Assembly: GCA_027382625.1 (NCBI GenBank)
Contig: JAJKFJ010022441.1
Location: 51,453-115,452 of the forward strand
Length of the DNA stretch: 64,000 nucleotides
Origin: Tetmemena sp. SeJ-2015
Lineage: Eukaryota; Ciliophora; Spirotrichea; Sporadotrichida; Oxytrichidae
Direction of reading: 5' to 3'
Both the position numbers and the translations under genes were made by a program. Each line of letters begins with the position of its first letter. Within the stretch, counting starts at the first letter, position 1. Positions 35,157 to 49,431 of the stretch are shown piece after piece. The notes under the pieces are model-generated. The model searched no databases, was not told the DNA's origin, and saw nothing but the letters and a program-made list of their open reading frames with translations.

Positions 35157-37190
35157 AAATTACTACGTATTGGATTATCAAATCTGCAAAATAATTCAAA
35201 TCATTCAATAACAAAATAATTTAAGGACAATTTTTTATGCTTAAAAATAAAATAAAATGTATTCAGATTTACTACAAATACAAATCAGAAGAGATTATTT
35301 TTGAGGATGGGGGAGTACATTTTATTAGGATGATGATGATAATTGATTTGATTATTTTAAATTAGCTTCATATCTATTGAATCAGGAAAAAAGTGGCTCA
35401 AGAAAAATCTCTCTATTTTCTCATTAAATTATTTTCGCTAATTAAAAACATCTAAATTATAGTATTCATAGGAATGAATATTGTATTGACTCCATTTGCA
35501 ATAGTTTATCAGCTTTATGTTAATGTGCACAGAGTTTTGAGATAGCAGACCTCTCTTAAATTTATAAATCTTTTTAGAGGTTTGATGGATCTGATTGTGT
35601 ATTTAATATTTGGTGGGCCATTCTTTGTAGTATGCTAGTTAACGGACTTGGTTCATTTTGTGAGGCATGTGTTTTCAAATGATTATGATAAACTGATGAC
35701 ATCTATAAAGCCTAAAATATCTTTTAAAGCAGTAAATATTCTGTACAAAATCGCAAAACACAATTGTTTATTTATCTTAAGGCAAAAGAAGTAGACTGCA
35801 GAGAATTGATTAAGGAGCTGAGGGAATAGCTGAGCATTTATAGCAATCTTAATGCCCTTATATATGGTTATGACATCAAGCCTCATTTTAAAACTTAAGC
35901 AACTCATCCCATTAATCTCCATAATCACGATCACAAAGATAGAAGCCTAAAGAACATACAAATTTTCAATTTTGTCAAGCAAGTCCTCAGAAATTCAATT
36001 TTTATATTGCAATAGATTATATATACAACATAAATGCCAAGTAGGTACCACTAATTAGCTTAAAGACTGCAGACTATCTCTGAAATTGTTAGAAAAAGAG
36101 GTCAGAGCTATTTATTTATAAATTTTGAACCAATTTAATTTTATAAAGTGATAAAATTTTATAGAAGTCAAAAGTATTGAGAAAAATAGGGTCAGTTTAA
36201 AACAGTAAAGAGCTCAAAAGAATATTTATTTAATAGATAGAGGAGTTTTATAGCCTAAAATGCCTGTTGCTCATATCCTACCTGCAATATAATTTCCCCT
36301 TAGGGCTCTTGAATTAATTATAAATACATTGCACAGATGAAAATGGATTTGTAGATATAGAGCTAGTATACTGTATGACAAAAGAAACAAGAATCAAGCT
36401 CAGGACTTCTAACATTTTATACTTTAATGTTCAAACAGTATCTTAGAAAAGGACTTGGAGGCACAAAGTTTAAATTCTTCAAAGACCTTCGAGCAAGTTA
36501 AAATTCTTGCAAGCAATAGCTTAAGTCAGAAGTAAAAGATTATCTAGATGCGCTACCTCAAAGAAAAGAGAGCATTAAAATTAGAGTTTGGATACGCTAA
36601 CCCACGAAGAACAGTTATGGCTTTAGAAGATTAACTTTTAAAGTATACTAAGGAAAATAACATGCTTTTGAAGGACATTTAGCAGAATATAAGAGACTTA
36701 AAGACTTAGGGTGAGCTTCAAAATCAAGAAAATCCTAACTAAACTTTTAAATAGTCTAAGAGCCCAAGGGCTTAAGAGACTTCGAACCTGCTCAAGTATA
36801 CCAGAGTTAATCTAAAACCTAATTCTAAAAATAGACTAAGAAGAGCACTCTCAAATATCTTTAATTTTGATACTAGATTGCACAATAGCACTAGAGAAAC
36901 TAAACTACACATATTTATCTTTTTTCATACAAAAATTATGATAGGTTTAATATAGAAAGGACTACTGATATTCCTAACTCTAAGATTATTTCGTCCAAGT
37001 ATTCTGAAATCGCACTTAACCGTGAAGGTATTTCGAATAAGCAATAAGAAATCAACATCTAGTAGTTGGACTATGAGGATTAATGGGAAGATAGACTTGA
37101 CCATTTTATCAATCAAAACAGAAAAATAGAGTATTGAACTTCTCAGACAACAGAGAAATAATAAATATATTTATAAAATTTAAACATAAA
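35157..37190 (+). CDS. TRP/polycystin-like cation channel A, part 2
   Basis: Resumes the channel-A coding sequence beyond the inverted-repeat segment. The junction T|AAATTACTACG.. leaves an open frame continuing to about 35360. After a break come membrane-like segments (IIVFIGMNIVLTPFAIVY; LMDLIVYLIFGGPFFVVC), then a cytoplasmic part (NDYDKLMTSIKPKISFKAV; LIKELREQLSIYSNLNALIY; LKNIQIFNFVKQVLRNSIF) and a coiled-coil tail (LKLEFGYANPRRTVMALED). The same blocks in the same order are found in channel B at 41270-42650, which supports the join. The 3' end is not resolved, because the AT-rich sequence after 37190 lacks TGA. Confidence 0.6.
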
Positions 37191-37520
37191 AAGAATATTA
37201 TTTATTGTAAAATCTAAAGGAAGATAATTTTTTTATCGCTCTCAGCAGAATTTTTAATATAAAAATAATAATGGTTTCCTTATTTAACTTTATATTATAA
37301 TTGTGTAGTTTTTATATTATTAAATAAAATATTAAAAATTGTAGTTTCTAATGCAATGCCATTATCTTTTAAAAGAATTGGCTATTTAATTAGAGTTATA
37401 TAATAAACTAACATTAAAAATATCCTCTTATTATGGGTTTTAACATTATAGGATAGGTCTGATAATTATCATCTGATGATAATTAAAAGTATTTATATAA
37501 GCTTTATAGTTAAATTAAAA

Positions 37521-40500
37521 ATGAAAAGCTCAGTTAGAGGACAGCCTGAGTCAAATACTGGCAGATCTTAAATTGCTCTTAACTATGAGATATCAAGATA
37601 GAGATATAAATCTCAGTCTTAGAGCAGAGCATCACCCAGGAGCTTAAATGCTTCTTAAATAAACGACCAGCCCCAATAACCCTTTCTAGAGAATGAAAAA
37701 TATCCCTAAAAAATTATATCCATTTCATATAATTGACTTCAGGAATGCAAAACTTTCATCTTCAAAAATATAAAACATGTAGTATCTTTAACCTGTAAAT
37801 TAGAGGTTATTTTCCAAAGATCACTCAGCAGATCAATTAAGACACAAGTCTTTAACTCAACACTTTTTATTATATGTACACACCACTAATGAATTGGTTC
37901 AGAACGAGGACAGCCTAATTGAGTTACTTCTATGGGCCAGTCAAGAGCAATTTGAGATATTTTCCAATATCCTCACTACTAATTAAAATCAAATATCAGT
38001 ACAGGATTCTACCACTCTAGCAGCCATATTTTATTTACTTGTAACTGACTCCTCCCCACTTGAAAATTTAAAAATCTTCATCAAATTTCTCAATCAGTAG
38101 AATTTTGAAGAAGAGATACTTGCCAAATTTAAATTAATTAGTTGAAGTTAACAATGAAATAGGAGAATAGCAGTTACAAGTGTCTTCTAGAACTGAGATT
38201 CAGATGCTCCTAGGACTTGCTGTGGACTATATCTTAAGCACAAACTAAGTGAGAGACAAACAAATTTATATCAGCAAAATACTCTTGCACTCTTTAAAGG
38301 TATTTATATTCTTCAAAACTATACTTTCAGATTCAAATAAGAGAAGAGGGCATTCTCAAACTTATAATTGATCAAGACTACAATATTTTATATCATTGAG
38401 GATATTCTCTCTAGCTAGTGTTTGCTATCAAAATCTGACTACAACAATCATCAACAGCCAATTACTCATTTTTATAATTTAATTCATTAGATTTTTAATT
38501 AAGACTGGCCATTAAACATCAGGATAAACTTAGGAGAGAGCACTTCTTAAAAATCATCATAAGATAAATGAAATCTTAAAACCCATCAAACTCTCCGATA
38601 TCATTCTCATATTTTATATATTTTTTTATTATCTTCAATAAATTATTCATTCATGTATTTATTTAATCATATTCCTGCAGAATTAAAACTTAAATAACAC
38701 TTTTAATCAAAGACTTCAAGTTAGTAACAAGGAAGAAATTTATAATTAAATAGTAGACATCATAATAAGATTGTAAAATTATTCTGACACTTCAAAGATA
38801 GTCAGGCACTTATTGAAATTTAAGATGGACTCTACTCTTCATCAACTTTACTCTTCCTCAAAGGAGATCTCTCAAAACCTTCGACATGAGTTTCAGTTTG
38901 AAATTTTCAGAATCTACATTGAAAAAGCAAAATTTGAAAAAATAATAAAGATGACCTAGGACCCAAACTTCATAAGCACCTAAAGTTCAACTGCTAATGC
39001 TTCTTAGATTTATTTTTATTGTTGAAACATTAGTTACAGAGATGCGAGATCCTAAATATTATGAGTTCAAGCTATACATACTTGGATTTCATCTTACAAG
39101 TATGAAGTTTCGGCAGGTTGAAAATTTACTCTAACTAATTGAATAAAATATCAACATCGACGAGAGTCCTCTCTATTATAGTTCAAACCCAATCAAATTG
39201 TCCATGAACCTAATTCAAACATTGATGAAGATAAAGGAGATTTTTGTAATCACTGCTTTTAGAATAAGTTAACTCAAAATACTTATTGAGGACTAATAAT
39301 TTATTTTAGAACAAAGCAAAACTAATTATCAAAAACATAAGCAATTCAGATGAGTTGAAGAAACTCCTCTAATAGAAAGATCTATGGGGAAATGATTCTC
39401 TCTACTACATGGCACTCTATAATCAACTTCAAATTATATTAGGAATATTTGTAGGATTAACTTCATTTGAAATAAGTTGTTTTCTTTAATTCAATCCATT
39501 TTTTAAAAATAATTTATTTTTATGAGATCTATAAATCTCTTAAATTAAATTGGATTTAAATGTGTACTCAATTTTGGATACAACTTCTACGGATAGAATA
39601 ATGCAAGACTTTTGGAAATCAAACATCGAATTAACTGGATTTTTTCTTGAAGCTTCTACTTGCTGGAACTTGATTTTCTAAAATTAGCATAGTTCTAGAT
39701 AACTTAATTTCAGATAATCCCTGTCTCTAAATTACAGAGAAGACTTGAAATCGCATCAGCTTCAGTTTCATGTTTGGTAAAAGTCTATGCAAGTAAGGTA
39801 TTTCATAGAGGCTACAGTTTACATTGGACTTTGTGTGTTCTTCTAGATCTACATAGCTTCATTCAACAATTTATATTTAGTGCATGACATTCGAGAAGAC
39901 CTAGAAGATATAGATAAGAACGTCTCAGGATTGCTTTTATCTGATTATATGAAGCAGCAGACCAATATCATAGAAGATGCAGGTTACGATATCACTACAG
40001 CAATTAAATTCACATTAAATAATGTATGTGTCAGTTTTGATGTTTGCATTTCCACTTAGAATAATAAAATAGAATGATTCAGATCTATATATTCACCAAT
40101 CTCACTAAGAGAACGTACTCCCTCTTAAATTTTAGTACTCTTATAGAAATTGGGTTAAACATTTGCGTGAGTATTTGGATCTGGTACTTTTCCTAAAATA
40201 TTGACTAGTCAAAGCTCGGTATAAATTATGGCAATCTTACTTTATAAATATGGTATTTATTTTTGTTTACTTAGAACTAAATTTTCGTTATAAATACTAT
40301 TGAAGATATCGATGATGGAAAATTCAGATTCGATCTTTTACTTGCAGTTCACTGTGGACTACTCTGGCTCAAAGTCACTCTCCTCCAATATAAAATATCC
40401 TTAAATTAACTAGGATGTTTGGACCACTTATCAAAATAGTTACCAATATGCTCTCCGACATTATTAAATAATAATTTCATTGAGCTTTATTAAAACATTT

Positions 40501-43086
40501 GTTATAAAAATTCTGTTTAATCAATATGGAATTTTGTGTGCTTTGGTTTGTGAGTTTGCTATTTTTCTCTTGCGTTGGAATAAAAATATAAAATGCTTCT
40601 ATTTGCTGAAGTGCCTGAATATGATAATCTTTATTTGACGATGGTAATGTTTATTTAGAGTTCTCTTGGAGACTGGGATCTTTCAATCTATGATGATCTT
40701 TTGATTGGAAAAGAGTTTGGCTAGGTTTATCATCTTATCGTGCTAATCTTCGAGCAGATACTCTTGATTACAAAAATATGTTTATAATTAAATTCAAAGA
40801 ATATTTATAATCTCATTATAGCTATTCTGGCAACGACTTTCTCAACCTTAAATAATTCGAAGCTCGCACTATTTTACGATGGAATAATTGAGGCGATTCC
40901 CACCTATAAATATGACAAAATCTATGGATCTTTGATATGTTCTTTCCCTCCATTTAACGCCATCATTTTTCCATTCATTGGATTTTTCATGCAAGTAAAG
41001 CACTACCAATTTCTTTAAAAACTCAATAAGGCTCTTCTCTATGTGAACTACATTCCCCTTTTTGTTTGCAATATAGTTTTGTTTTCAGCTATCAATGCAG
41101 TTCTTATCCCTTTATTTATTTTAATATTTCGCATATGTCTACACCAACTACTCCATCATTTTATAACTCAGCCAATCACGCGGTAATTAATTTATATTCA
41201 ACTAATTTAAATGTAAAGTGATAACTAATGTCTATAGGCTTTTGAAATTTTCAACTTTAGGATTACCCTTTTTAATATGCTCGCAATTTATTGACTTCTA
41301 CTAATTTTTGGTGGTCTTTTTAAAAAAAAATTTGTCTTAATTTGTGCTTTTAAGATAATTATAAAAAATAAAACCCTTTAAATTTTCAATATAATGCTTT
41401 GCAAATAACTATAACAAATTGATGACAACTGTGAGGCCAACAGTTTCCACCAAAGCAATATCTGTTTTAAGGAAAATTTGCATGCAATAGGCTCTTATTA
41501 TGGGATGAATATGAATGATTGATAGTTGGAAATAGTTCTAGATAAACAAAAGAATTTTGATTTAAAAAGTATCAGATAATAACTTAATTGATTAAATAAA
41601 AATAAGTTCTAGAAAAAAATGGGTTTTGAAAGAGGTCAGCTGTCTCATCAACTTTATGAGAAGACAATATTAGCAGTATAAAGTTTCACTTCTAAAGTTG
41701 AAACAATTGAATGATCCCTGATACACTATTTGTGATGGTAAGACAATATATTAGTAACTATATCAGTTCCATAGACTAGAGTTAGAATTGTATCTGAAAC
41801 GCGAACTACTAAAGTGAAATGCAACTCTTCTTTTGCACAATAAAATATGAATAAACTTGGCAAGCAACTCTAATTATATAATAAATGCTTGATATCCCTA
41901 CTACTACAAAGTAAATCTTAGTCAGTATGCTTCTTCTTAAGCAAAATTTGTATTTCAAAATGTATTTATACCAATAACGCATTCATATTCATCCCATAAT
42001 TTATCTTGAGTAAAAAACTATAGATTACAAAGTCCTAATCAAAATTCTTAGAGATCAACTCAAAATTTTCAACAATCTTTATTCTCTGATTTATGGACTG
42101 AATTTACAAAACTCTCAGAGAGTTTTCATGAACTAGAACAATGAATCTGAAGAGAGCAGAAAGAAGCTGCTAAGAAATATCCTCATCTTCAACTTTATTT
42201 TAAACAGGCTTAAACACATTATTAAACACTCTACTGATGATCTAGGAAAAGTAGACTTAGAACTACTTATATGTCTTACCACTGATTTCAAACAGAAGGT
42301 CAACCTAACTTTTATTTATATCGAGATCAGACCAGCACCAAATTGCCTATCAACCTTCATCATTATATAATTCCAGAGTTCCTCAAATCAAAATCAACTC
42401 GGATTTTATATATTAAATTAATTGCGATTATTAAGAATTATTCTAAAATTAAATTTATGATATTTAAAAATATGAATTACAAATTATATGAAATAACTCA
42501 GAGTTCAAGAAGGGTGATTAAACTTGGGAATCTATGAGATTATTTAAGCAGAAGAAGTCTCTGAAGCTTGAGTTTGGTTATTCAAATCCAAAACGTGTAC
42601 TTAGGTCTTTTGAAAACGAAACTCTCAAGCTTGCATCAGACAATAAAATATTTTAATAATGTAAGCAGCTTATTCTTATCTCATATTTATTCTAGAATTT
42701 GTTAAAGAATGTTCTCTCTGAGATTCAAGGACTCCGCGGCTTTCTTTTTAAAGCAGTTCAAATCAAAGTTAAGGATTAAAAACAAGATCACGAAATTATA
42801 CTCAAAAAGCAAAGCACATCTAATTCATCAATCATTATCAAAAATAAGGAACCACCCTCAAATATGGAAACAAGAAATTAAAAAACAAATCCTACAGAAA
42901 CCTATTATTTTTAAAGGAGAAGTTCTCAGCCATAACAGTAGAATAGATCTAAAACTTATTCCAGTATAAATGCACAGGATTCAATTTATCATGATGAAAT
43001 ATTCAATTTGTGATTTTTATTTTTTTCTTATTATCATACTTGTAAAAGAAATGTAAATTAATCAGAAAAAGAAAACCATATTTTGA
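37521..43086 (+). CDS. TRP/polycystin-like cation channel B (tandem paralogue)
   Basis: Starts at ATG 37521 with the same MKS start as channel A. It has a Ser-rich N-terminus and a long helical region. The membrane domain (about 39390-41120) parallels channel A: NDSLYYMALYNQLQIIL, SMQVRYFIEATVYIGLCVFF, FDLLLAVHCGLLWLKV, a pore-like QSSLGDWDLSIYDD, NLIIAILATTFSTLN and LFYDGIIEAIPTYKYDK. The cytoplasmic part follows (NNYNKLMTTVRPTVSTKAI at 41408, then LIKILRDQLKIFNNLYSLIY at 42035) and a basic tail to TGA 43084-43086. A TA-flanked miniature element interrupts it at 41497-41984. Numerous short IES-like breaks are present. Function as for channel A: membrane cation channel, gating unknown. Confidence 0.65.
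41497..41984. mobile_element. TA-flanked miniature inverted-repeat element (family 1, copy B)
   Basis: Ends are inverted repeats of at least 20 bp beginning TTATGGGATGAATATGAATG, differing from copy A (19969-20565) by a few bases. The copy sits between two coding blocks that are contiguous in channel A. Exact removal to one TA leaves a one-base frame offset here, so the boundary or the sequence may be off by a base. No transposase is visible inside. Confidence 0.65.
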
Positions 43087-43494
43087 TTGTACATTTTAAA
43101 AGGTTCAATCTTCTATGTTTAAATTTGAATAAAATATATTTTGATAGATCTAAGTTATTGAGGAGCTTATTTTTTTTGTGAATTATTGAGTTGGTTTATT
43201 GTAGGTGGTTAATTAAGAGAATGCTGAACAAAAGAGTTTTCAATTTTGATTTAATTATTTGTATTCTGTTAAGACAAAGTTTCGTAATTGAGTTAATTTT
43301 CTGATATTTCAGAAGTAGTGAGCTCAACAATTGAATTGGAAGTGAGTTGCTAAATAGATTGATCTTAATTCCCTTCATTGACTGTTTGTTAAATATCTTC
43401 CTTTTGGATGTGAACTAATTAATGCTTGTATTCAAATTAGTGTTCTTCATCTAGAGAGTTAAATCTACAAAAGCTATCTTCCTCTCGTTTAACA

Positions 43495-46400
43495 TCAATT
43501 CAAATAATTAAGTTAAATAATTCTGGTTTTATCAGTATATCTTTGTTTTCTTTTATTCAAAAGCTTTGAGATATTCTTGCCATGGTGCTTAGCAAACTTC
43601 AGAAACTCAAAGGTTGTGTTAACAGTCATGAATTAAATAAATAATATTTAATGAATGAGAAGTTCACTATCATATTTAGCAACACTATCAGAATCATCAC
43701 CCATCCAATATAATATATTATAATATTGTAAAGCATTTAAGTCGATAGAGGCATGGAATCCGTGAATAAAAATAGGAAGTAGCTCAGGAAAAGAATAGTG
43801 CACTCGTTAAATATCTCCAAAGTTAAATATTAATTGTCTGTAAAAGGCTTTAGAAAAACTAAGATGGCTAGCTAGTAGAGAGAAGTCATAACTTAGAAGA
43901 AGATTTAGAAGAATGGAAAGTCTCTTAAAAACACAATGGATGCTGCATAAGTCAATCTCCTTATTAGAAAGTAGAAAGGCAGAGCTATATTCTAATTAAA
44001 TATTGACTTGTATTTCATGCTTTTGCAAGTGGTATAAAGATCCATATTTCTCTTCAAAATGCTTGAGATTAATCTAAGATTTATTTCTTAGTGTAAAGAA
44101 CGCAACCCAAAAAGGAAAGCATACTATCACAATAGTCGAGCAAATAGAAAACACTGCTGAAAAAGTTGAACTCTAATCCTCAATTGAAAACTATCAAATT
44201 TAACTAAATTCTTTTCATTACAACAGCAAGATTATTTTATAAATCAACTTTAAATTAAATATTAATTTTGTAGACAAAGAGAAAAAATCTCAATATTAAT
44301 TTAACAAGAATTTTCAATTATGTTAATCAATTTTTATAAGATCTAAGTACAAAATAAATAAGGGATAGTATAATTTCAATAAAATGATAATTCCAGATTT
44401 TGTTGATAATTGCGATTTTACTTGCATTTGAGTATAATAAAGGCATCCAAGCAAAGCACGAGATAAGTTTCTATGAGAAATCTCAATATGTAATTATACT
44501 TAAAGTTACTTGCAACCCTCTCATAAATATGATTTTTAATAAATCTTGTTAATTCTATTAGAAATTATAAGTCTATAATCTTACAAAGGTACCTTTTAGA
44601 ATCCTCTTCTAAAAATAAAAGCAACGCCCAGACTAATATATATAACAATATTAACTAAAATTGCAAAGAAAACCCCACCAAGGTTTAGAATGTAGTACTA
44701 AGATTAAAATCGTAGAAGTATAGGTCAGTATAATACAAAGGATTAGAACTTAAAAGATATCATAGTCATTGAAAATGTAGTTTAATGCTTGCTCCTCTTT
44801 GAATTCGAATATTGTTTACAAGAGTTTAATTGTATTTTAATGAGATCACTGCTTTAAATTATATCGAAGCTTGCAAATGTGGACAAAGTTTAAAATAGAA
44901 CTTAGGCGTTTGAAGGAAAGTTAACGTTGAATAAAGGAAGATAAAATATTATTTACTGTGTGTTTATCATGCCCCACAGCAACTGCATGCCTGTCGCCCT
45001 ATCGAAATATTCACAGCAATTGCTAATCATTTAAATTTAATAGCAAATACTTACATCAGAAGATTTAAACAAAAATTTCCAAGTCCAAGTGAAATTATTT
45101 TAATAAATGCTTGAGGAAGAAATTGAATCCTTAGTTTGCATGGCTTACTGTGTTAAGCCTTTAGATATTTAAAAATGGAAGTAGTGAAAGTTACCATCGT
45201 TTTAAAGTATTTAGGCAGAGAAAATTTCACACTATAATTTGCCTTAATTTAAGATATTTAAATATTTTAAGATGATCCATCCTAGGCCAAGAAATAGTAT
45301 TCTTAAAAATATAAAATAAAGTTATCACTCACTCATCATTTTATATTGTTTATTTGTAATAGTGTTTTTTAAAGCCAATTTTGACAAAATTTTATCCCTA
45401 AACATATATGTTATTAGAACGTATGTATACATCTGCTGAAACTAACAATGGATCTGCAAACTCCAACTAAAAAGTTATAGTATCATTTGAAACCTTGCTA
45501 ACGCTCCATGTTAAATTCAAATTGCTATCCTCTTTGCTGCTATCATCAAAGCACTTTACCTCCAATACAAATTTTATAATACAGTCTCATTGAAATCACT
45601 TAAGTTGAGATTTTAATATGTAAGTTTCTGCTCAGAAAACATTCTTCTCCTCAAATAAGCAAGGCCTTAGTACTATGAATACAGGAAAGGTGCGAAGTAG
45701 AAATCTTTATCAAATTTTATAACTAGTTTTCCAAATCTATCCATCTCATCTAAAGACACTATCATGCTTAAATTATGTATAAATACCTCATATTAATTAT
45801 CTTTTTTAAAAAATTTCTGATATTTTTAATAGTGTCTTTGTATTTTTGGAGATCAAATTTTGTAGATTGGTTCAACCAGCTGAAAAAGTTAAAATAATTT
45901 AAAGTTAGCAGATCTATTGGAGATAATATTGCTCAAAATTAATTGTAAGATAGATTAAGAAAATGAAGTAATTCAAATTGCAATTTAAGCTAATATATTT
46001 TGTTAATTGATTTCTTAATTATAGTGTGGATACTCTTGTCAAATTGTCAAATATTTTAGCACAAATCTCTCTGTTATTTATTAAATGAATAATATTTTTA
46101 AATAAAAAATTTCTCTAAATTTATTCCTTTACAACTGCTTTTTTAGCGATCAAGTAAAAGTAGTTTTAAAATTTAGATCTTGAGAGAGTAAATAAAACTA
46201 ACGTAAAATATATTTAATTTGAGATTCTTAGCATCTTAATTTTATCCTTTCTATATCTATAATTTATTTTAATCGTCAGGAGTTAGAGCCTTAATTTGAA
46301 TTTGTTAAATTATTTGGATATGAAGAGTGTAATTTCTCGAAGATGGAATAAAGTATTTATCAGCAAGAGTTAACAAATAAATAGTTATAGTAACATTGAA

Positions 46401-47150
46401 TTGACCAACTACAAGTAGTTCTTTGACGGTAATGAGTTTTAATGGCTTATCCTATTGAATTGCGAAATAATATATTAAAGAAGTTTGGCAATCCAACTAT
46501 TTATATGCTAAACTCGTCATTTTCATCATCAATTATTTTTGGAAAATAGTAATCCTTTGTCTCTGTGCCCAAGATGATAATTAACTTAAATATCTAAATT
46601 AGCTAGAGTGGTTCTTTAAAGTAAGGAGCAGTGTTAGGTCTCACGAAATATTAACTTACGATTTTAGGTGGCTCTATCACTTGCACATAGAATGCTATAA
46701 TTAATTTACTAGTGAAGGAAGAAGTCCGTTTCCTTACTCCCATTTTATTGTATAACTGTAGAGATCCTGCTAAAGTTTGGCTTTTCCAGACTAGTTAAAC
46801 ACTAGTTAGTAAATGCCATTTGTTTCATCTAGAACTTGATGCTCAAATACACTATCCCCAATAGCAATTAGAGTGTAAAAAATATTTTGTAATCACAGCC
46901 AAGCTGCTTGTAATCTACCCAGTGATACGAAGCGATATTTTATTTTATAACTACACTCTCAAACATTCCATCAAAGATGTTTAAGAAATTTAGAGAATCC
47001 TGGCTTTAGAAATCTCCATACTCAAAAATTAGATCATGATAAGCCTGATCACTGCATTTTGGATCTCAAAAAGTTATAAATACAAATTATATCGGTAGAC
47101 CCGCCAAGTGAAACATCTTAGCAAGTCGGAGTAGAATCGTAAGTTATATT
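43495..47150 (-). CDS. large surface membrane protein with cadherin-like repeats, unknown
   Basis: Minus-strand coding through many frames from about 47150 to TGA 43495-43497. Extracellular-type segments include DPKCSDQAYHDLIFEYGDFQ, an aromatic-rich block near 46900 (WVDYKQLGCDYKIFFTLI), LGTETKDYYFPKIIDDENDE with IQIVGLPNFFN near 46530 (a dystroglycan/cadherin-like signature) and LNLTWSVSKVSNDTITFQLE near 45460. The C-terminal part has a transmembrane helix (CSTIVIVCFPFWVAFF near 44120) followed by EKYGSLYHLQ and several hydrophobic segments, a tail seen in large ciliate surface proteins. The 5' end is not resolved. Adhesion or mating-surface role is inference only. Confidence 0.5.
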
Positions 47151-48974
47151 TATAACTGTAGAAGTTTAATCTATTCCATAAAAATATAATCAATTTAATA
47201 TCATTTAAAATAATTTTAATTAGTTTAAGTTGCTGATTTGTACTAAAGTTAGAAAGAGCACCAACCATTAACTTAAAATTTATTTTTAAATCCTGATTCA
47301 AGTCTTATCTATTAAGTGCTAATGTGGTAGATTATGCACTAATTCATCATGTAAAAAATAATAAGAGCTGCTTGCTTTCAAGTTAAGTACATTTATTTTT
47401 AGATCAATCGGGTTGCAAAATATAAAAAATAAATTATAATTTCTTCCTTTTTATATATTATTAAAAAATAGAAAACTAATCTAAGGATATAGATAGTTTC
47501 ATTTTCATTTCGATATTTATGAAATGGAAGATGATTAATGTTAATGGTAGGAGTATTAATTTTCATATGCTTACGCTGTTTTATCACCAATTTTAGAATT
47601 TAAATTAGTCTTTTAATTAAAATATTAAAAATTAATAATAAAATACAGGAGTTTGAAGGAGCTCCTTTCCATATATGTAGATGAGGTTTGAGTAATCAAT
47701 CCATATTGGTGATTACAAAATTGCGCAGAATTTAATTTGAAACTATTCTTGCTTAAATAAGTAAGGAGGCTAGAGTTAGGCGCAATCAAATTAAAATATA
47801 TGCATTCTAGATATCCATTACTCCATAGCTACCTCTTATAAATTATATTATTTTGCAGTTCAATTTAATAATCCACTCTATCTTAAATTGCAAATCTTAC
47901 CTCCAATTTCCATTTAAAAGAGAGATATATGAATATGAACTTTTGAGCATAAAAAAGAATAATCATATTCCAATCTCGAATAAAAGATATCAAACAAGAT
48001 AAAACAGTTCATAACGAGAAGTATGATAAATTAATTAGATAATTATATTTAATAAATGTCAGATTTTCAATTAATTATAAAAAACAAACAAATCATGTAA
48101 GTTTATCTAAATTGTATAATATAAAATAAATAATTTTCCCTTAGATCAACAGCCTCTTTTATTCAAATATTAATTAAAAACTTTAAGAATATTTAAAAAT
48201 TAGGTTTTTAATGGCTTCTGTATTATCTTGAGTTAGACTATCTGGTAGCTGACTTCAAAAATCAATATCTAAAATATTTTTTTATAAATTTGTTTTTCTG
48301 AAGCAATTTAAATTTAATTTATAATGATTATATTATTTAAAATGAGGATGAGTAGAGATGCTAAGTGCTTAATTTACATATGAACTAATTATTTAGATCT
48401 AAAGTTACTCTTATATTTAGTGTTGTCTTTAAAGTTTATAAATATATAATCCTTTTTCTGATACAATATATATATTTTACTTCTATACTTTATTTATTAG
48501 TATACTATACTTATTTATATAATTATTTATGCAGATGAATGTTTATATAATTTGCAGATAGTATTCTCTTATAAGATATTTAATAAAAAATAAAATGAAG
48601 TTATTTTGCCAAAATAAATTATATACTTTTAAACAGATAAATTATAGTACTTTAAAAATTTAATCTGAAAATGAGATATTATTCATATTATACTTTTAAT
48701 TATATCAGCCTAAAATATCAATTAATAATTTCATTAAATCTCTACAAATATTCTTCGGCCAGATAAAACCCTTCATCAATTTAAAGAAACTCTATTAGTC
48801 TTAATTCTATGTTTCTTTTAAAATAAATAAAATGTAAATAAAAATTTGTTAAATCAAATTTGGATGAATTAGCGCGTTTAGTGAGATAAATTAATTTTGG
48901 GACGCTAAAACAAATTAAAATATCTCTTACTAAATAGGAGAGTTGGTATCAGTGATGTGATTGGGTGACTAAAT
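47151..48974. other. AT-rich non-coding region
   Basis: About 1.8 kb of very AT-rich sequence with short chance frames. I see no domain, RNA gene or repeat in it apart from simple A/T runs. It contains the presumed 5' end of the surface protein and the left flank of the Rep-like element. Confidence 0.4.
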
Positions 48975-49363
48975 ATTCTAACAATCAGGGGGGTAGTCAA
49001 AAGTTAAATACACGTTTAAAGAGTAAATCTGAGCAATCTGATAGCGTAGATTGGAATTTGTTTCAGTTGTAGATTAACCTTATTCTCGTAGAAATTTATT
49101 TGAAATGTGGAATTTAATTAAATATACTAATTAAGGTTTTAATCTACAATTAATTAATTGGCACATTTTAAGTTTTGGAACATTGGAACATTGGAACTTT
49201 GGAACATTTTGGAGTATTAGGGCGTGATCAAATCGTTTTTAAAAATTAGCCAAGCGTAGATAAAGTGCAAACTAATAAAGGCGTGGAAAATGTTCCAATG
49301 TTCCAAAGTTCTAATCCTGCGACAGATGGAATTTAAATATAGTAGAGAGTGAGAATATATAAT
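48975..49363 (+). repeat. left terminal inverted repeat of the Rep element
   Basis: Reverse complement of 50844-51231 with at most one length difference. Contains tandem GGAACATT-type units at about 49177-49210 and their inverted counterpart (AATGTTCCAATGTTCC) at about 49289-49310, giving an internal hairpin. GTAGATTAACC near 49070 also faces TAATCTACAA near 49142. Confidence 0.85.
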
Positions 49364-49431
49364 GACTTATTTAAATATTTACCTACACTTTAAATGAAGG
49401 GCTCTCTACCTGATCCATACTATTCTCTAAA

